Below, piece after piece: positions 36,601 through 44,713 of a stretch of 64,000 bases of DNA; position 1 is the first letter of the stretch, and each line of letters opens with the position of its first letter. Source of the stretch: Fulvivirga sp. M361 (GTDB taxonomy: Bacteria > Bacteroidota > Bacteroidia > Cytophagales > Cyclobacteriaceae); the NCBI RefSeq assembly GCF_007097395.1, contig NZ_VKDC01000004.1, forward strand, positions 62,001 through 126,000. The letters are read 5' to 3'. Below the pieces are notes generated by a model that was not told the DNA's origin, did no database searches, and saw only the letters and a program-made list of their open reading frames with translations. A program made the position numbers and the translations under genes.

Positions 36601-36988
36601 GCAAAAAGACCCTTTATTAATCTACAAATTTGAGGGTTTTGAACTTTTTAAAAGATTCATTGCCAAAGTAAACGAGGAAACAATCTCATTTTTGATGAAA
36701 TCCTTTCTACCGGTGCAGGAGTCACAGGAAGTCCAGGAAGCAAGGTCCAGGAGAAGGCAAAAATTACAGGAGAAAAAAGACGAATCCCGTTCACTGTTAA
36801 GTGGTGGAAGCCCTCAAACCAACAGGCCACCCGCAGAAAAAACCATGCCTGTAAAATCTGATAAGATCTTTGGGCGTAACGACCGTGTAACCGTACAATA
36901 TATGGATGGCACTCTCAAAAAAGACGTAAAGTTCAAAATAGTAGAGGAGGACATAAAGAGCAACAAATGTGTCATGGTAGAGGATTAA
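33647..36988 (+). CDS. secA: Preprotein translocase ATPase SecA
   Basis: 1113 residues, the long form usual in Bacteroidota (E. coli has 901). Walker A is 'MATGEGKT' near residues 191-198, Walker B and the II motif are 'MVDEVDSVLIDEARTPLI', and 'GMTGTAETEAGEF', 'TNMAGRGTDIKL' and 'RQLRGRSGRQGDPGSSQFF' complete the DEAD motor. Extra length lies in the N-terminal third (insert near residues 70-110) and in the region near residues 340-450. The C-terminal tail ends 'EDIKSNKCVMVED' and lacks the CxCxnCH zinc motif that binds SecB in proteobacteria. It drives export of most of the signal-peptide proteins in this window through SecYEG. Confidence 0.97.
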   Translation: MLKFITKVLGTKSDKDIKKMMPVVEQINAEYAQMSSLSNDEVRGKTQSVIDTINEALRSIDEQIEALHQKVADNPDLDINEKELAFSQIDKLEEDRNEELEKVLKKVLPVTFAIVKETARRFKENEKVVVTATMQDKIFAAEKSHVELDGEQAIWHNKWEAAGNEITWEMLHYDVQLIGGMVLHNGIIAEMATGEGKTLVATLPAFLNALAKRGVHIVTVNNYLATRDSEWMAPIFEFHGLKVDCIDKYEPNSDERRKAYMADVTYGTNNEFGFDYLRDNMARDPEELVQRKHHYAMVDEVDSVLIDEARTPLIISGPIPKGGDHEFYDLKPRIAKLVEAQKKIVQQYLVEAKKLFGEGDEKEGGLPLFRAYRGLPKHKPLIKFLSETGIRQSLQKTENFYLQDNQKMMPEADEPLFFTIDEKQNSIELTEKGIDLITGEGEDPNFFIMPDIGMEIASLEKDEGLSDEEKLKKKDELTRDYSVKSQRIHSVNQLLKAYTLFEKDTEYILVDSKVKIVDEQTGRVMEGRRYSDGLHQAIEAKENVKVEDATQTYATITLQNYFRMYHKLAGMTGTAETEAGEFWEIYKLDVITIPTNRPIARNDDQDMVYKTMREKFNAVVEEIVKLTGAGQPVLVGTTSVEISELLSRMLNIRKIKHQVLNAKQHQREAEVVSEAGKPGTVTIATNMAGRGTDIKLTKESKDAGGLAIIGTERHESRRVDRQLRGRSGRQGDPGSSQFFVSLEDNLMRMFMPERISKIMDRLGLQEGEVISHSMVTKSIERAQKKVEENNFGTRKRLLEYDDVMNSQREVIYKRRRNALYGERLQLDIMNMLFDTCEDIVANTKGLDNFESFKLTTLGVLGMDYEIDKSGFEAISEQELSVKLYEEALAHYGRKNKDIAQKSFPIIKDIEETRGATIENILVPFTDGKRQMGVSANLKKCVASENDELIVAMEKMVTLGFIDKLWKDHLREMDDLKQSVQNAVYEQKDPLLIYKFEGFELFKRFIAKVNEETISFLMKSFLPVQESQEVQEARSRRRQKLQEKKDESRSLLSGGSPQTNRPPAEKTMPVKSDKIFGRNDRVTVQYMDGTLKKDVKFKIVEEDIKSNKCVMVED

Positions 36989-36992
36989 ACAT

Positions 36993-37502
36993 ATGAAGCA
37001 ATTCCATCTCGTACTTTTCGTTGTTTTAGGTATTTTAGCGGCATGTTCTCCGGGGGTTTTACCAACTTCCTATGATGATGAGCGTTATAAAGAAGATTTG
37101 TCCTATCTAAGACCCATTTACACTGATACTGCTGAAACGGTATCATCAGAGGAAACTGCAAACACCTCTGACTACAGCACAATTGAGCCTGAATACGATG
37201 TAACTGATGAGCTCAACACCATTTTAGATAGCATTGATGTACTGAGAAGTGACGTGCACTACATCGATGGATATACCATCCAGGTTTATGCCGGGCACGA
37301 CAGTGAAGAAGCCACAATAGCTCGTGGTAAAGTATATAGTGTACTGCCTGGGTCCGCGCCTTCTCTAAAATTTGAAGAACCTAATTTTAAGGTAAAAGTG
37401 GGTAAATACTATTCACGCCTGGAAGCCCAGAAGGACTACTCTCTGATAAAGGCCAGGTTTTCTTCAGCACTTATCATTCCTCAAAGAATATATATAGATT
37501 AA
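36993..37502 (+). CDS. SPOR-domain-like lipoprotein
   Basis: 169 residues with a lipoprotein signal ending 'GILAACSPG'. A Thr/Ser/Glu-rich linker follows (residues about 45-75). The C terminus has the pattern of a SPOR domain: 'YIDGYTIQVYAGHDSEEATI', 'FKVKVGKYYSRLEAQKDYSL', 'ALIIPQRI'. SPOR domains bind denuded glycan strands of peptidoglycan. It starts 4 bases after the secA stop and 5 bases before the amidohydrolase, so it belongs to the secA transcript. Confidence 0.8.
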   Translation: MKQFHLVLFVVLGILAACSPGVLPTSYDDERYKEDLSYLRPIYTDTAETVSSEETANTSDYSTIEPEYDVTDELNTILDSIDVLRSDVHYIDGYTIQVYAGHDSEEATIARGKVYSVLPGSAPSLKFEEPNFKVKVGKYYSRLEAQKDYSLIKARFSSALIIPQRIYID

Positions 37503-37507
37503 TCATT

Positions 37508-38692
37508 TTGAAAGACAAGATCCATCAACTCGCCAGGGAAAATGCAGGAGAAATAATTGCTGTTCGCCGACACCTTCACGCACATCCGGAGCTCTCTTAT
37601 CAGGAGCATAAAACAGCGGCATATGTAGCCGAGCAGTTAAAAGCGATGGGTATCACTCCGAAAGAAGGTGTGGCCGAAACAGGTTTAACCGCAACCATTG
37701 AAGGCAAAAACCCCACGAGCAAAGTGGTGGCGCTACGCGCAGATCTTGATGCACTACCTATCACTGAGGTGAATGATGTACCGTATAAATCTAAAAATGA
37801 AGGTATAATGCATGCCTGCGGCCATGATGTACACACATCCTCTTTACTTGGTACCGCAAGAATTTTAAGTGCCCTGACAGAAGAGTTTGAAGGCACGGTA
37901 AAATTACTTTTTCAGCCAGGTGAAGAGCAAAACCCAGGAGGTGCTTCTCTCATGATCAAAGCTGGCGCCCTGGAAAATCCTACGCCCACGGCCATACTCG
38001 GCCAGCATGTAATGCCCCTGATACCTGTGGGGAAAGTAGGTTTCAGGCCTGGCATGTATATGGCCAGCGCAGATGAGATCTACATCACCATAAAAGGAAA
38101 AGGAGGGCACGGAGCAGCGCCGGAGCTAACTATTGATCCTGTGCTAATAGCTTCTCATGTTATTGTAGCACTTCAACAAGTAATTAGCAGGAATGCAAGC
38201 CCCAAAACCCCTACCGTACTTACTTTTGGCAAAGTAGCCGCAAATGGCGCTACAAATATCATCCCCCAGGAAGTAACCCTTGCCGGAACATTCAGAGCAA
38301 TGAACGAGGAATGGCGTGCCAAAGCACACGACATTATCATCAATATGGTTAAAAATCTTACTGCCTCTATGGGTGGTGACTGCGATATTGAAATTGATAA
38401 GGGTTATCCTTACTTAGAAAACGATCCATCATTAACTGCACGATCCAGAGCAGCTGCTGAAGCTTATCTGGGCAAGGAAAATGTAGTTGATCTGGACCTG
38501 ACTTTAGGGGCGGAAGATTTTGCCTATTATACACATGAGATGCCTGCCTGCTTCTACCGCCTGGGAACCCGCAATGAAAAAAAAGGCATCACTTCTTATG
38601 TACATACGCCTACTTTTGACATTGATGAGGACGCCTTGGAAGTAGGCACCGGGATGATGGCATGGCTAGCACTGGAAGAGCTACAACATTAG
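37508..38692 (+). CDS. M20-family amidohydrolase (N-acyl-amino-acid or hippurate hydrolase type)
   Basis: 394 residues from a TTG start at 37508 (no ATG gives a full N terminus). Family motifs: 'RRHLHAHPELSYQEHKTA', 'ALRADLDALPI' (metal Asp), 'HACGHDVHTSSLLG' (metal Cys/His), 'FQPGEEQNPGGASLMI' (catalytic Glu) and 'LGAEDFAYYTHEMPACFYRL' with the last His ligand in 'YVHTPTFDIDEDAL'. All are intact. It removes an acyl group from an N-acylated amino acid in the cytoplasm; the substrate is not clear. It is convergent with the Na/Pi transporter gene at 38707. Confidence 0.92.
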   Translation: MKDKIHQLARENAGEIIAVRRHLHAHPELSYQEHKTAAYVAEQLKAMGITPKEGVAETGLTATIEGKNPTSKVVALRADLDALPITEVNDVPYKSKNEGIMHACGHDVHTSSLLGTARILSALTEEFEGTVKLLFQPGEEQNPGGASLMIKAGALENPTPTAILGQHVMPLIPVGKVGFRPGMYMASADEIYITIKGKGGHGAAPELTIDPVLIASHVIVALQQVISRNASPKTPTVLTFGKVAANGATNIIPQEVTLAGTFRAMNEEWRAKAHDIIINMVKNLTASMGGDCDIEIDKGYPYLENDPSLTARSRAAAEAYLGKENVVDLDLTLGAEDFAYYTHEMPACFYRLGTRNEKKGITSYVHTPTFDIDEDALEVGTGMMAWLALEELQH

Positions 38693-38706
38693 CAGTAAAA
38701 ATTTTA

Positions 38707-40422
38707 TCAGATTAATTCCATATCTTCCTCGTCCTTGGCCAGTGCCCCGGTTATTCCTTCTGAAACGTTTATAATGTGATCCCCTACACGTTCCGCCAGT
38801 CCATATAATTCAGGATAAATCAAACTGGTATGAAAATCATACTCACCCTTCTCCAAGCTTTTGAGGTGCTTTTTTCTTAATTTATCCCTGTAAAGATTGA
38901 TTTCCTTTTCTAACGCCACTGACTGGGTGAGTTCTACTTTCTCATAATCCATACTCAAGTTATTATTCATTTGTTCCATTGCACGATCCAGCAATGCAAA
39001 CATCCCCTTAAGGTTATCTATCTGTTTTTGACTAAACCATCCTTTGTCTTCGCTTTTATGGTCAATGGCCAGCGACATTTGAAAGAAAAGGTCACCTATA
39101 CGCTCCAGATCATTTACTATCGAAAGCATTCCTCTTAAACGTATAGAGCTTTCAACACCTAATTTTGAGTGAGGGATCTTTGATAAATACGTGACAATCT
39201 CCAACTCAAGCCGGTCTGTAATTTCTTCGTATTTTTTGATCTTTTTCAGAAGTTTGCTTCTGTTTTTTACTTTTTGATTGATAATGAGTGATTGAACAAA
39301 ACCGGACATTCTTGAAGTTATCTCCCCAAATTTCATTATCTCTTTAGAGGCTTCAACCAATGAGGCTTCCGGTGTCTCCAGGATATTACTACTTATATAT
39401 TCCAATCTGAATTCACCATCATCTTCTTTCATTTTTACCATTTTAATCACTACTGAAGCAATAAACTTGACAAAACCTATGAGAAGTAAAGTATTAATGA
39501 TGTTAAATGTGGTATGGAATATAGACAGCCCAATGGGTATAGCTTCCTGATCATTGTATGGAGAAGTACCATAGCTGCTTTCCATATAGCTGTCGATCCC
39601 TTTCAAGAAAAGAGAAAAGACCAAAAGGACCCATATGACTCCAAAAATATTAAAAATAAAGTGTGCCCTGGCAGCTCTTTTCGCATGAACATTAGCTACC
39701 AACGCAGCTAAATTAGCGGTAATGGTAGTCCCTATATTCTCCCCTAAAACCATAGCAGCAGCTATATCGAAAGATATCCAGCCCTGGTTAGCCATAAGGA
39801 TAGTAATAGCCATGGTGGCGCTGGAAGATTGTACTATCACTGTAAGTATAGTACCTATAACCACAAAAATGAGTGTGGAAATAATCCCAAGATCAGTATA
39901 ATTAGAAAGGAAACTTAATATTTCAGGATTAGACTTGAGATCAGGTACTGATGATTTTAATGCCTCCAGCCCCATAAATAATAAGGCAAAGCCAATGACC
40001 ACTTCTCCCCATGATTTTATCTTATTCTTTGAGGAAAATAGCAAGGGGAAACCAAACGCAATGATAGGAAGAGCCGCTGCGGCAATTTTTACCTTAAGTC
40101 CCAATATAGAAATAATCCATGCAGTGATGGTAGTGCCAATATTTGCACCCATAATCACACCTATGGACTCTATCAGGGAAAGTAAACCTGCATTCACAAA
40201 ACTTACTACCATTACCGTGGTAGCGGAAGATGACTGTACCAGACCGGTAAGTAAAAATCCGGTCAGGGCACCGGAAAATCGATTGGAAGTCATCACCTTA
40301 AGTATCTGGCGCATCCTTGCCCCAGCTACTTTTTGTATGCCCTCGCTCATGATCTTCATACCATAGATGAAAAAACCTAGTGAGCCTAACAGGGTCAGCG
40401 CATCAAATATGCCAAATTTCAT
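38707..40422 (-). CDS. Na/Pi-cotransporter family protein with PhoU-like C-terminal domain
   Basis: 571 residues. The membrane part (residues about 1-330) has the two inverted QSSS repeats of the NptA/YjbB class: 'GLVQSSSATTVMVVSFVNAG' and 'VIVQSSSATMAITILMA', with 'MGANIGTTITAWI' and 'LGENIGTTITANLAALV'. Residues about 350-560 are helical and PhoU-like ('SRMSGFVQSLI', 'SIVNDLERIGDLFFQMSLA', 'GLAERVGDHIINVSEG'). Such proteins move phosphate with sodium, and the PhoU part may limit transport or signal phosphate status. It is divergent from a second transporter of the same class across 235 bases. On the minus strand TACATTCG (40449-40456) is a possible -7 element. Confidence 0.93.
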   Translation of the reverse strand: MKFGIFDALTLLGSLGFFIYGMKIMSEGIQKVAGARMRQILKVMTSNRFSGALTGFLLTGLVQSSSATTVMVVSFVNAGLLSLIESIGVIMGANIGTTITAWIISILGLKVKIAAAALPIIAFGFPLLFSSKNKIKSWGEVVIGFALLFMGLEALKSSVPDLKSNPEILSFLSNYTDLGIISTLIFVVIGTILTVIVQSSSATMAITILMANQGWISFDIAAAMVLGENIGTTITANLAALVANVHAKRAARAHFIFNIFGVIWVLLVFSLFLKGIDSYMESSYGTSPYNDQEAIPIGLSIFHTTFNIINTLLLIGFVKFIASVVIKMVKMKEDDGEFRLEYISSNILETPEASLVEASKEIMKFGEITSRMSGFVQSLIINQKVKNRSKLLKKIKKYEEITDRLELEIVTYLSKIPHSKLGVESSIRLRGMLSIVNDLERIGDLFFQMSLAIDHKSEDKGWFSQKQIDNLKGMFALLDRAMEQMNNNLSMDYEKVELTQSVALEKEINLYRDKLRKKHLKSLEKGEYDFHTSLIYPELYGLAERVGDHIINVSEGITGALAKDEEDMELI

Positions 40423-40657
40423 TTATCTGCCGGAGATTGTCTTTTGTGCGAATGTAAAAGTAATTTAACTATCAGTTAATCAATCTCAACATCATGTTAA
40501 CTTTATGTTAACTAAAATACATCTCGGTCCGGAATTGCGAAACATGATTTTTTATTTCGTCTACAACATTTGAACCGCCACTTTGTTAACAATAGCTTTA
40601 CATTAGTAATAAAAAATTCATGCTTAATACTACTATCTTCGCAGCTTAACCCCGGAG
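40423..40657. promoter_or_regulatory. Divergent control region between two Na/Pi-cotransporter genes
   Basis: 235 bases, AT-rich. TACATTCG (minus, 40449-40456) and TATCTTCG (plus, 40634-40641) are each one base from the -7 consensus and stand a short distance from the starts of the two genes, but neither has a clear -33 partner. I see no obvious shared operator. Confidence 0.4.
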
Positions 40658-42250
40658 ATGGCTTCAAATAAAGACAGTTTTGAGCAAAGTAAAATCGTGA
40701 TTACAGCCCTAAAGGCATTACTGATCATATTTATTTTTCTCTTTTCCATCGACCTGATGGGGGATGCCTTCGAATTATTGGGAGAAAACGCAGCTCAATC
40801 GCTAATTTATGCCACCACCAACCCTTTCATTGGGTTATTCATTGGTCTCCTGGTTACTGCCATCATTCAAAGCAGCTCTACCAGCACTTCTATGATAGTA
40901 GCCATGGTGGCTTCAGGATCGATTACCATGAGCGATGCGGTACCTATGATCATGGGTGCTAACATAGGAACAACACTCACAAGCACTATTGTATCTCTGG
41001 GATTTATAACCAGAAAAAATGAATTTAGAAAGGCATTGGCAGCGAGTACAGTACATGATTTTTTCAATATCCTAACCGTACTTATCCTGTTTCCATTGGA
41101 ATACTATTATGGACTCGTCTCCTCTATATCACAACAAATAACAGGCTTCTTTCTTGACCAGGGGAAATCGGACAGCTCAAGTAATTTTGGTTTCAAATTA
41201 TTTGATGTCATCCCGATCACCAAGTACATTATCGCATTTATCGACAATAGTTTGCTAAGTATTGTGTTTTCCTTCGCAATGCTTTTTGGAAGTATTAAGT
41301 TACTCTCGCGATTGATTTACAAATTAATGATTGGTGAATCTCAGGGTAAACTCAGCAAATTCATATTCGACAAATCATTAAAATCATTTTCGTGGGGGGC
41401 TGTAATTACTGCTGGAGTTCAATCCAGTTCTGTCACCACCTCTCTAGTAGTACCATTTGTAGCTACCGGAAAAGTTTCTTTAAAAAACGCCACTCCATTT
41501 ATCATGGGCGCTAATATAGGTACTACTATTACAGCATTCATCGCTGTTTTATTTGAATCGAGCACTGCAATGAGCATTGCCGTAACCCATCTGTTATTCA
41601 ACTTAGTAGGTGTAGCAGTCTTTTTACCTTCCCAGTATTTAAGAAATATACCTATCCGTCTGGCCCATGGTTTTGGTGCATTAACCATCAACTATCGTCT
41701 GGCCGGTGTAGCTTATATCATTTTCACTTTTTTTATTATTCCTTTCACACTCATCTACTTTAACCGAAATGCTGCAGAGATCAAGGAAATAACATATCAG
41801 GTAGCTTTTGAGGGAGAAATTTCGGAAAAAAAGGTAATCAGCGTCACAGCAAAAAACAAGAGATACGGATCGGTGTTGGGCGTTTCTCCACACCCATTGA
41901 CCTACAACGCCAAAGATGATGTTTTGAATATCTATCGCAGTAATGATGTCCTATTTATCAATGATCGGTTCTACCTGATAAAACAAGAGGGCTTCTGTTG
42001 GGACGATCAGGAAGCACAAGGTAAATACAGTATGTGTATTGAGAACATACTACCGGAATGGAAAAGAAATGGCTTATCATTTGACTCTGTATACGTGTTC
42101 AAACAGTCTTTCTACACTCCCGATAAAGACACTACGCATTACCTTTACCATATAAGCATTGAAGACAAGGTTTTAATTAAAAAAGAGCAGTTTACCAAAG
42201 CAGGCGAATTGATACTTTCTGAAGAAGTAAGTGATATAAAAACAAAATAA
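40658..42250 (+). CDS. Na/Pi-cotransporter family protein with an unrecognised C-terminal domain
   Basis: 530 residues. The membrane part carries both repeats: 'AIIQSSSTSTSMIVAMVASG' with 'MGANIGTTLTSTIVSL', and 'AGVQSSSVTTSLVVPFVATG' with 'MGANIGTTITAFIAV'. The PhoU-like domain is absent. After the last helix ('VAYIIFTFFIIPFTLIYFNR') come about 140 residues rich in beta strands: 'YGSVLGVSPHPLTYNAKDDV', 'FINDRFYLIKQEGFCWDDQ', 'THYLYHISIEDKVLIKKEQF'. I do not know this domain. Its side of the membrane depends on the helix count, which I cannot fix by eye. Substrate may be phosphate or another anion. Confidence 0.88.
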   Translation: MASNKDSFEQSKIVITALKALLIIFIFLFSIDLMGDAFELLGENAAQSLIYATTNPFIGLFIGLLVTAIIQSSSTSTSMIVAMVASGSITMSDAVPMIMGANIGTTLTSTIVSLGFITRKNEFRKALAASTVHDFFNILTVLILFPLEYYYGLVSSISQQITGFFLDQGKSDSSSNFGFKLFDVIPITKYIIAFIDNSLLSIVFSFAMLFGSIKLLSRLIYKLMIGESQGKLSKFIFDKSLKSFSWGAVITAGVQSSSVTTSLVVPFVATGKVSLKNATPFIMGANIGTTITAFIAVLFESSTAMSIAVTHLLFNLVGVAVFLPSQYLRNIPIRLAHGFGALTINYRLAGVAYIIFTFFIIPFTLIYFNRNAAEIKEITYQVAFEGEISEKKVISVTAKNKRYGSVLGVSPHPLTYNAKDDVLNIYRSNDVLFINDRFYLIKQEGFCWDDQEAQGKYSMCIENILPEWKRNGLSFDSVYVFKQSFYTPDKDTTHYLYHISIEDKVLIKKEQFTKAGELILSEEVSDIKTK

Positions 42251-42278
42251 CAGCAAAAGAAGAGCCCTTACCTGTTCG

Positions 42279-43529
42279 TCATTTTACGACCACCTCCTTA
42301 ATGTCATGTATAGCCAGGTACTTTGAAGCCATCTCCCGGACATCGGCACAAGTAAAGTCATTGATACATGAAAAGTATCGCCGATAATAATCATAATCAA
42401 GCCCATGTAAGTGAACATTTTTGAATTTCCCCATGAGTTGATGCGGAGAATTCACATCAGATTGGAAGCTTCCTATCATATGTGTTTTTACCACATCCAG
42501 TTCATCTTCACGATCAAACTCTCTCAACAAATCAATCTCTTTACGTATTTCTGACAACGCCTGATCGGTGAGACGTTCGTTAACTTCTGCCCCCAACACC
42601 CAATAACTCGAATGGGTCAAATTCGCCAGGCTGGAATTAATACCATAGGTCAGCCCTTTATCTTCACGAATATTTTTCATTAACCTGGAACCAAAAAAGC
42701 CTCCCAGGAGATGATTGGTGATCAATAAAGGAATATAATCCTTATGACCTTTTTTAATGACTTCTTTACCCAGACGAATAGAACTCTGTTCTGCCTTGTT
42801 AGGCTGAAGTATTGCTTCATGTCCTTTCGAACAGGTCACTGCTTGGTCATAGTGCGAAAATGCACGGTGGTCAAAATGTGATTTTATTAGTTCAAAAGAA
42901 CTTTCTGACGGAGCCCCTGAAACAAACACTTCAACATCCTGCATCTGCTGAGAATGAAAATAACGTAAATCTTCAGCAGAAACCTGCTCCACGTCCTTCT
43001 CATTCATCACCCGCCCATAAGGATGTAACTCTCCAAAAAGTTCACGACGTAGCTTTCTGCTGGCCCGGATATTATTTCTTTTATTCTGAAGTTGTACCTG
43101 TGATTTTTGTAATTTCTTTTGAAACTCCACCTCTGATGGTACAAATTCAGGTTCATTAATAATCTCCATGAATAAGGGCAACAGGTCTTTCACATGCTTA
43201 TCAAGACAATGTAGGCTGAGACTGGCATAATCAAAACCAGGATGAATATCAAAGAATGCTCCATGACCAGAAAGGTATTCGGAAATTTGCTCTGATGAAA
43301 AGGAGCCAGTACCCTCTCTAAGTGTTTTTAAACTTAACAGAGCTACACCGCTCTTATGTTCATACCAGGTCCCTGCTCTGGGAAACAGTATTTCTATCTT
43401 TACTACGGGCTGCCGCCCGCTAATTAAATAGTGAAAAGGGGTATGGGCAGATAAGACCTGAGAAGTGACGTGCTGAAAGTTTACATCTGATATAACCTGA
43501 TGCTGAGGTGCTACCGTTCTGTCAAACAT
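42279..43529 (-). CDS. M16-family peptidase homologue lacking the zinc motif
   Basis: 416 residues with the two-lobed M16B layout. In the N-terminal lobe the position where HxxEH should lie reads 'SGVALLSLKTLREGTGSFSS', with none of the ligands, so it cannot be an active zinc peptidase alone. The C-terminal lobe keeps the conserved 'NHLLGGFFGSRL' and the Arg/Tyr region 'REDKGLTYGI' that shapes the substrate chamber. This matches the non-catalytic partner of heterodimeric M16B proteases; no catalytic partner is in the window. It has no signal peptide. It overlaps porV by one base, so it is co-translated with the T9SS genes. Confidence 0.88.
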   Translation of the reverse strand: MFDRTVAPQHQVISDVNFQHVTSQVLSAHTPFHYLISGRQPVVKIEILFPRAGTWYEHKSGVALLSLKTLREGTGSFSSEQISEYLSGHGAFFDIHPGFDYASLSLHCLDKHVKDLLPLFMEIINEPEFVPSEVEFQKKLQKSQVQLQNKRNNIRASRKLRRELFGELHPYGRVMNEKDVEQVSAEDLRYFHSQQMQDVEVFVSGAPSESSFELIKSHFDHRAFSHYDQAVTCSKGHEAILQPNKAEQSSIRLGKEVIKKGHKDYIPLLITNHLLGGFFGSRLMKNIREDKGLTYGINSSLANLTHSSYWVLGAEVNERLTDQALSEIRKEIDLLREFDREDELDVVKTHMIGSFQSDVNSPHQLMGKFKNVHLHGLDYDYYRRYFSCINDFTCADVREMASKYLAIHDIKEVVVK

Positions 43530-44686
43530 TAATCTATAATAGACTCTTCATCTTTGGTGGTCTTGTTAAAAGCGAAAAGCAGGCTGAAACGTAAGGTTTC
43601 AGCAAGTGGATGTTCCTGTTCCTGAGGAACTAAGTAGGCAAAATCCAACCCAAACACCTGGTATCTGAAACCCAGCCCCACTGTTAGGTATTTTCTGTTA
43701 CCTTTATCTTCTGACTCCAAAAAGTACCCTACCCTTGCAGCAAACTGGTTATTATACCAGTACTCTACACCAGCAGAGAGTGTAATTTCTTGCAGCTCTT
43801 CACTGAAGCCATCTTCGGCATCACCGAAAGAGCCAAAAATCCCGCTTAACAATGTTTTGTCATCTTCACTACCATCAAATTGTGGACTCGGAACTAATAA
43901 CTTATTAAAATCTAAAGCAAAAGTAATTTTATTATACGGATCGAGATCAGTAGTCAATGCCCCTCCAAACCGAAGATTAGTCGGAATAAAATCTCTGTTG
44001 TTTTCATCAGAATAGGTAAGCTTTCCTCCTATGTTAGAAATATTTGCCCCTAAAGCCAGGTTAGAATTACCTCCTCCAATGGAAAGGTCCTTATTATAAT
44101 AAACAGCTACATCCACAGCGGCACTACTTCCGGGCCTGGCTTCTACACCTCCTGAACTAAAGCTTCCGGTCAGGTTGGAATGTATAAAGCGAAGCGTTCC
44201 TCCAATACCCAAATTTTGACTTAGCATTCTTGAATAGGTAGCGTCAAAAGCAAATTCCCGGGGGTTAAATAATGTACCCTGATCATTCTGGTCCAGTGTG
44301 AACAAGATCTCACCCAGGTCAAAATATCTCATACTAACAGCCACTGCCTGTTCCTTGGTAAATTTGTAATAACCGGAAACATATACGATTGACATGTCAT
44401 TGATGATCTTACCTAACCAGGGAGTATAGTTCACAGAAAATCCGATATCACTATCTTCAATGAAGGCCAGCTTTGCAGGGTTCCAATGAACCGAATTAGC
44501 ATCAGGAGTGGTGGCCACACCTGCATCTCCCATACCTCCGGCGCGGGCATCAGGCGTAATCATAAGAAAAGGTACTGCCGTTGTAATAGCCCTTTGAGTG
44601 GAATCCTGCCCTGTTATAGGGTTGTTCTGTCCTATAGCGGTGCCAAAAAAACACAGAACTATTGAAAATAAAATTAGATGTCTCAT
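43529..44686 (-). CDS. porV: Type IX secretion outer-membrane protein PorV (LptO)
   Basis: 385 residues from the ATG at 44686, which starts the signal 'RHLILFSIVLCFFGTAIGQ'; an ATG 7 codons upstream (44707) is also possible. The FadL-like barrel begins 'LMITPDARAGGMGDAGVATT' and contains 'NSVHWNPAKLAF', the PorV/PorQ signature, and ends 'FRFSLLFAFN' plus a short tail. PorV shuttles folded cargo from the Sov/SprA translocon to the PorU sortase and takes part in their anchoring. The gene follows porU by 27 bases on the same strand, the arrangement usual for T9SS bacteria. Confidence 0.95.
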   Translation of the reverse strand: MRHLILFSIVLCFFGTAIGQNNPITGQDSTQRAITTAVPFLMITPDARAGGMGDAGVATTPDANSVHWNPAKLAFIEDSDIGFSVNYTPWLGKIINDMSIVYVSGYYKFTKEQAVAVSMRYFDLGEILFTLDQNDQGTLFNPREFAFDATYSRMLSQNLGIGGTLRFIHSNLTGSFSSGGVEARPGSSAAVDVAVYYNKDLSIGGGNSNLALGANISNIGGKLTYSDENNRDFIPTNLRFGGALTTDLDPYNKITFALDFNKLLVPSPQFDGSEDDKTLLSGIFGSFGDAEDGFSEELQEITLSAGVEYWYNNQFAARVGYFLESEDKGNRKYLTVGLGFRYQVFGLDFAYLVPQEQEHPLAETLRFSLLFAFNKTTKDEESIID

Positions 44687-44713
44687 GAGAAGATTTATAG
44701 CCGACAAAGTTAG

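Noticed and set aside
40867-41691. Minus-strand openings of 66 and 90 codons inside the second Na/Pi gene
   Set aside because: They are antisense shadows of the conserved repeat regions (QSSS and GANIGTT) and have no independent features.
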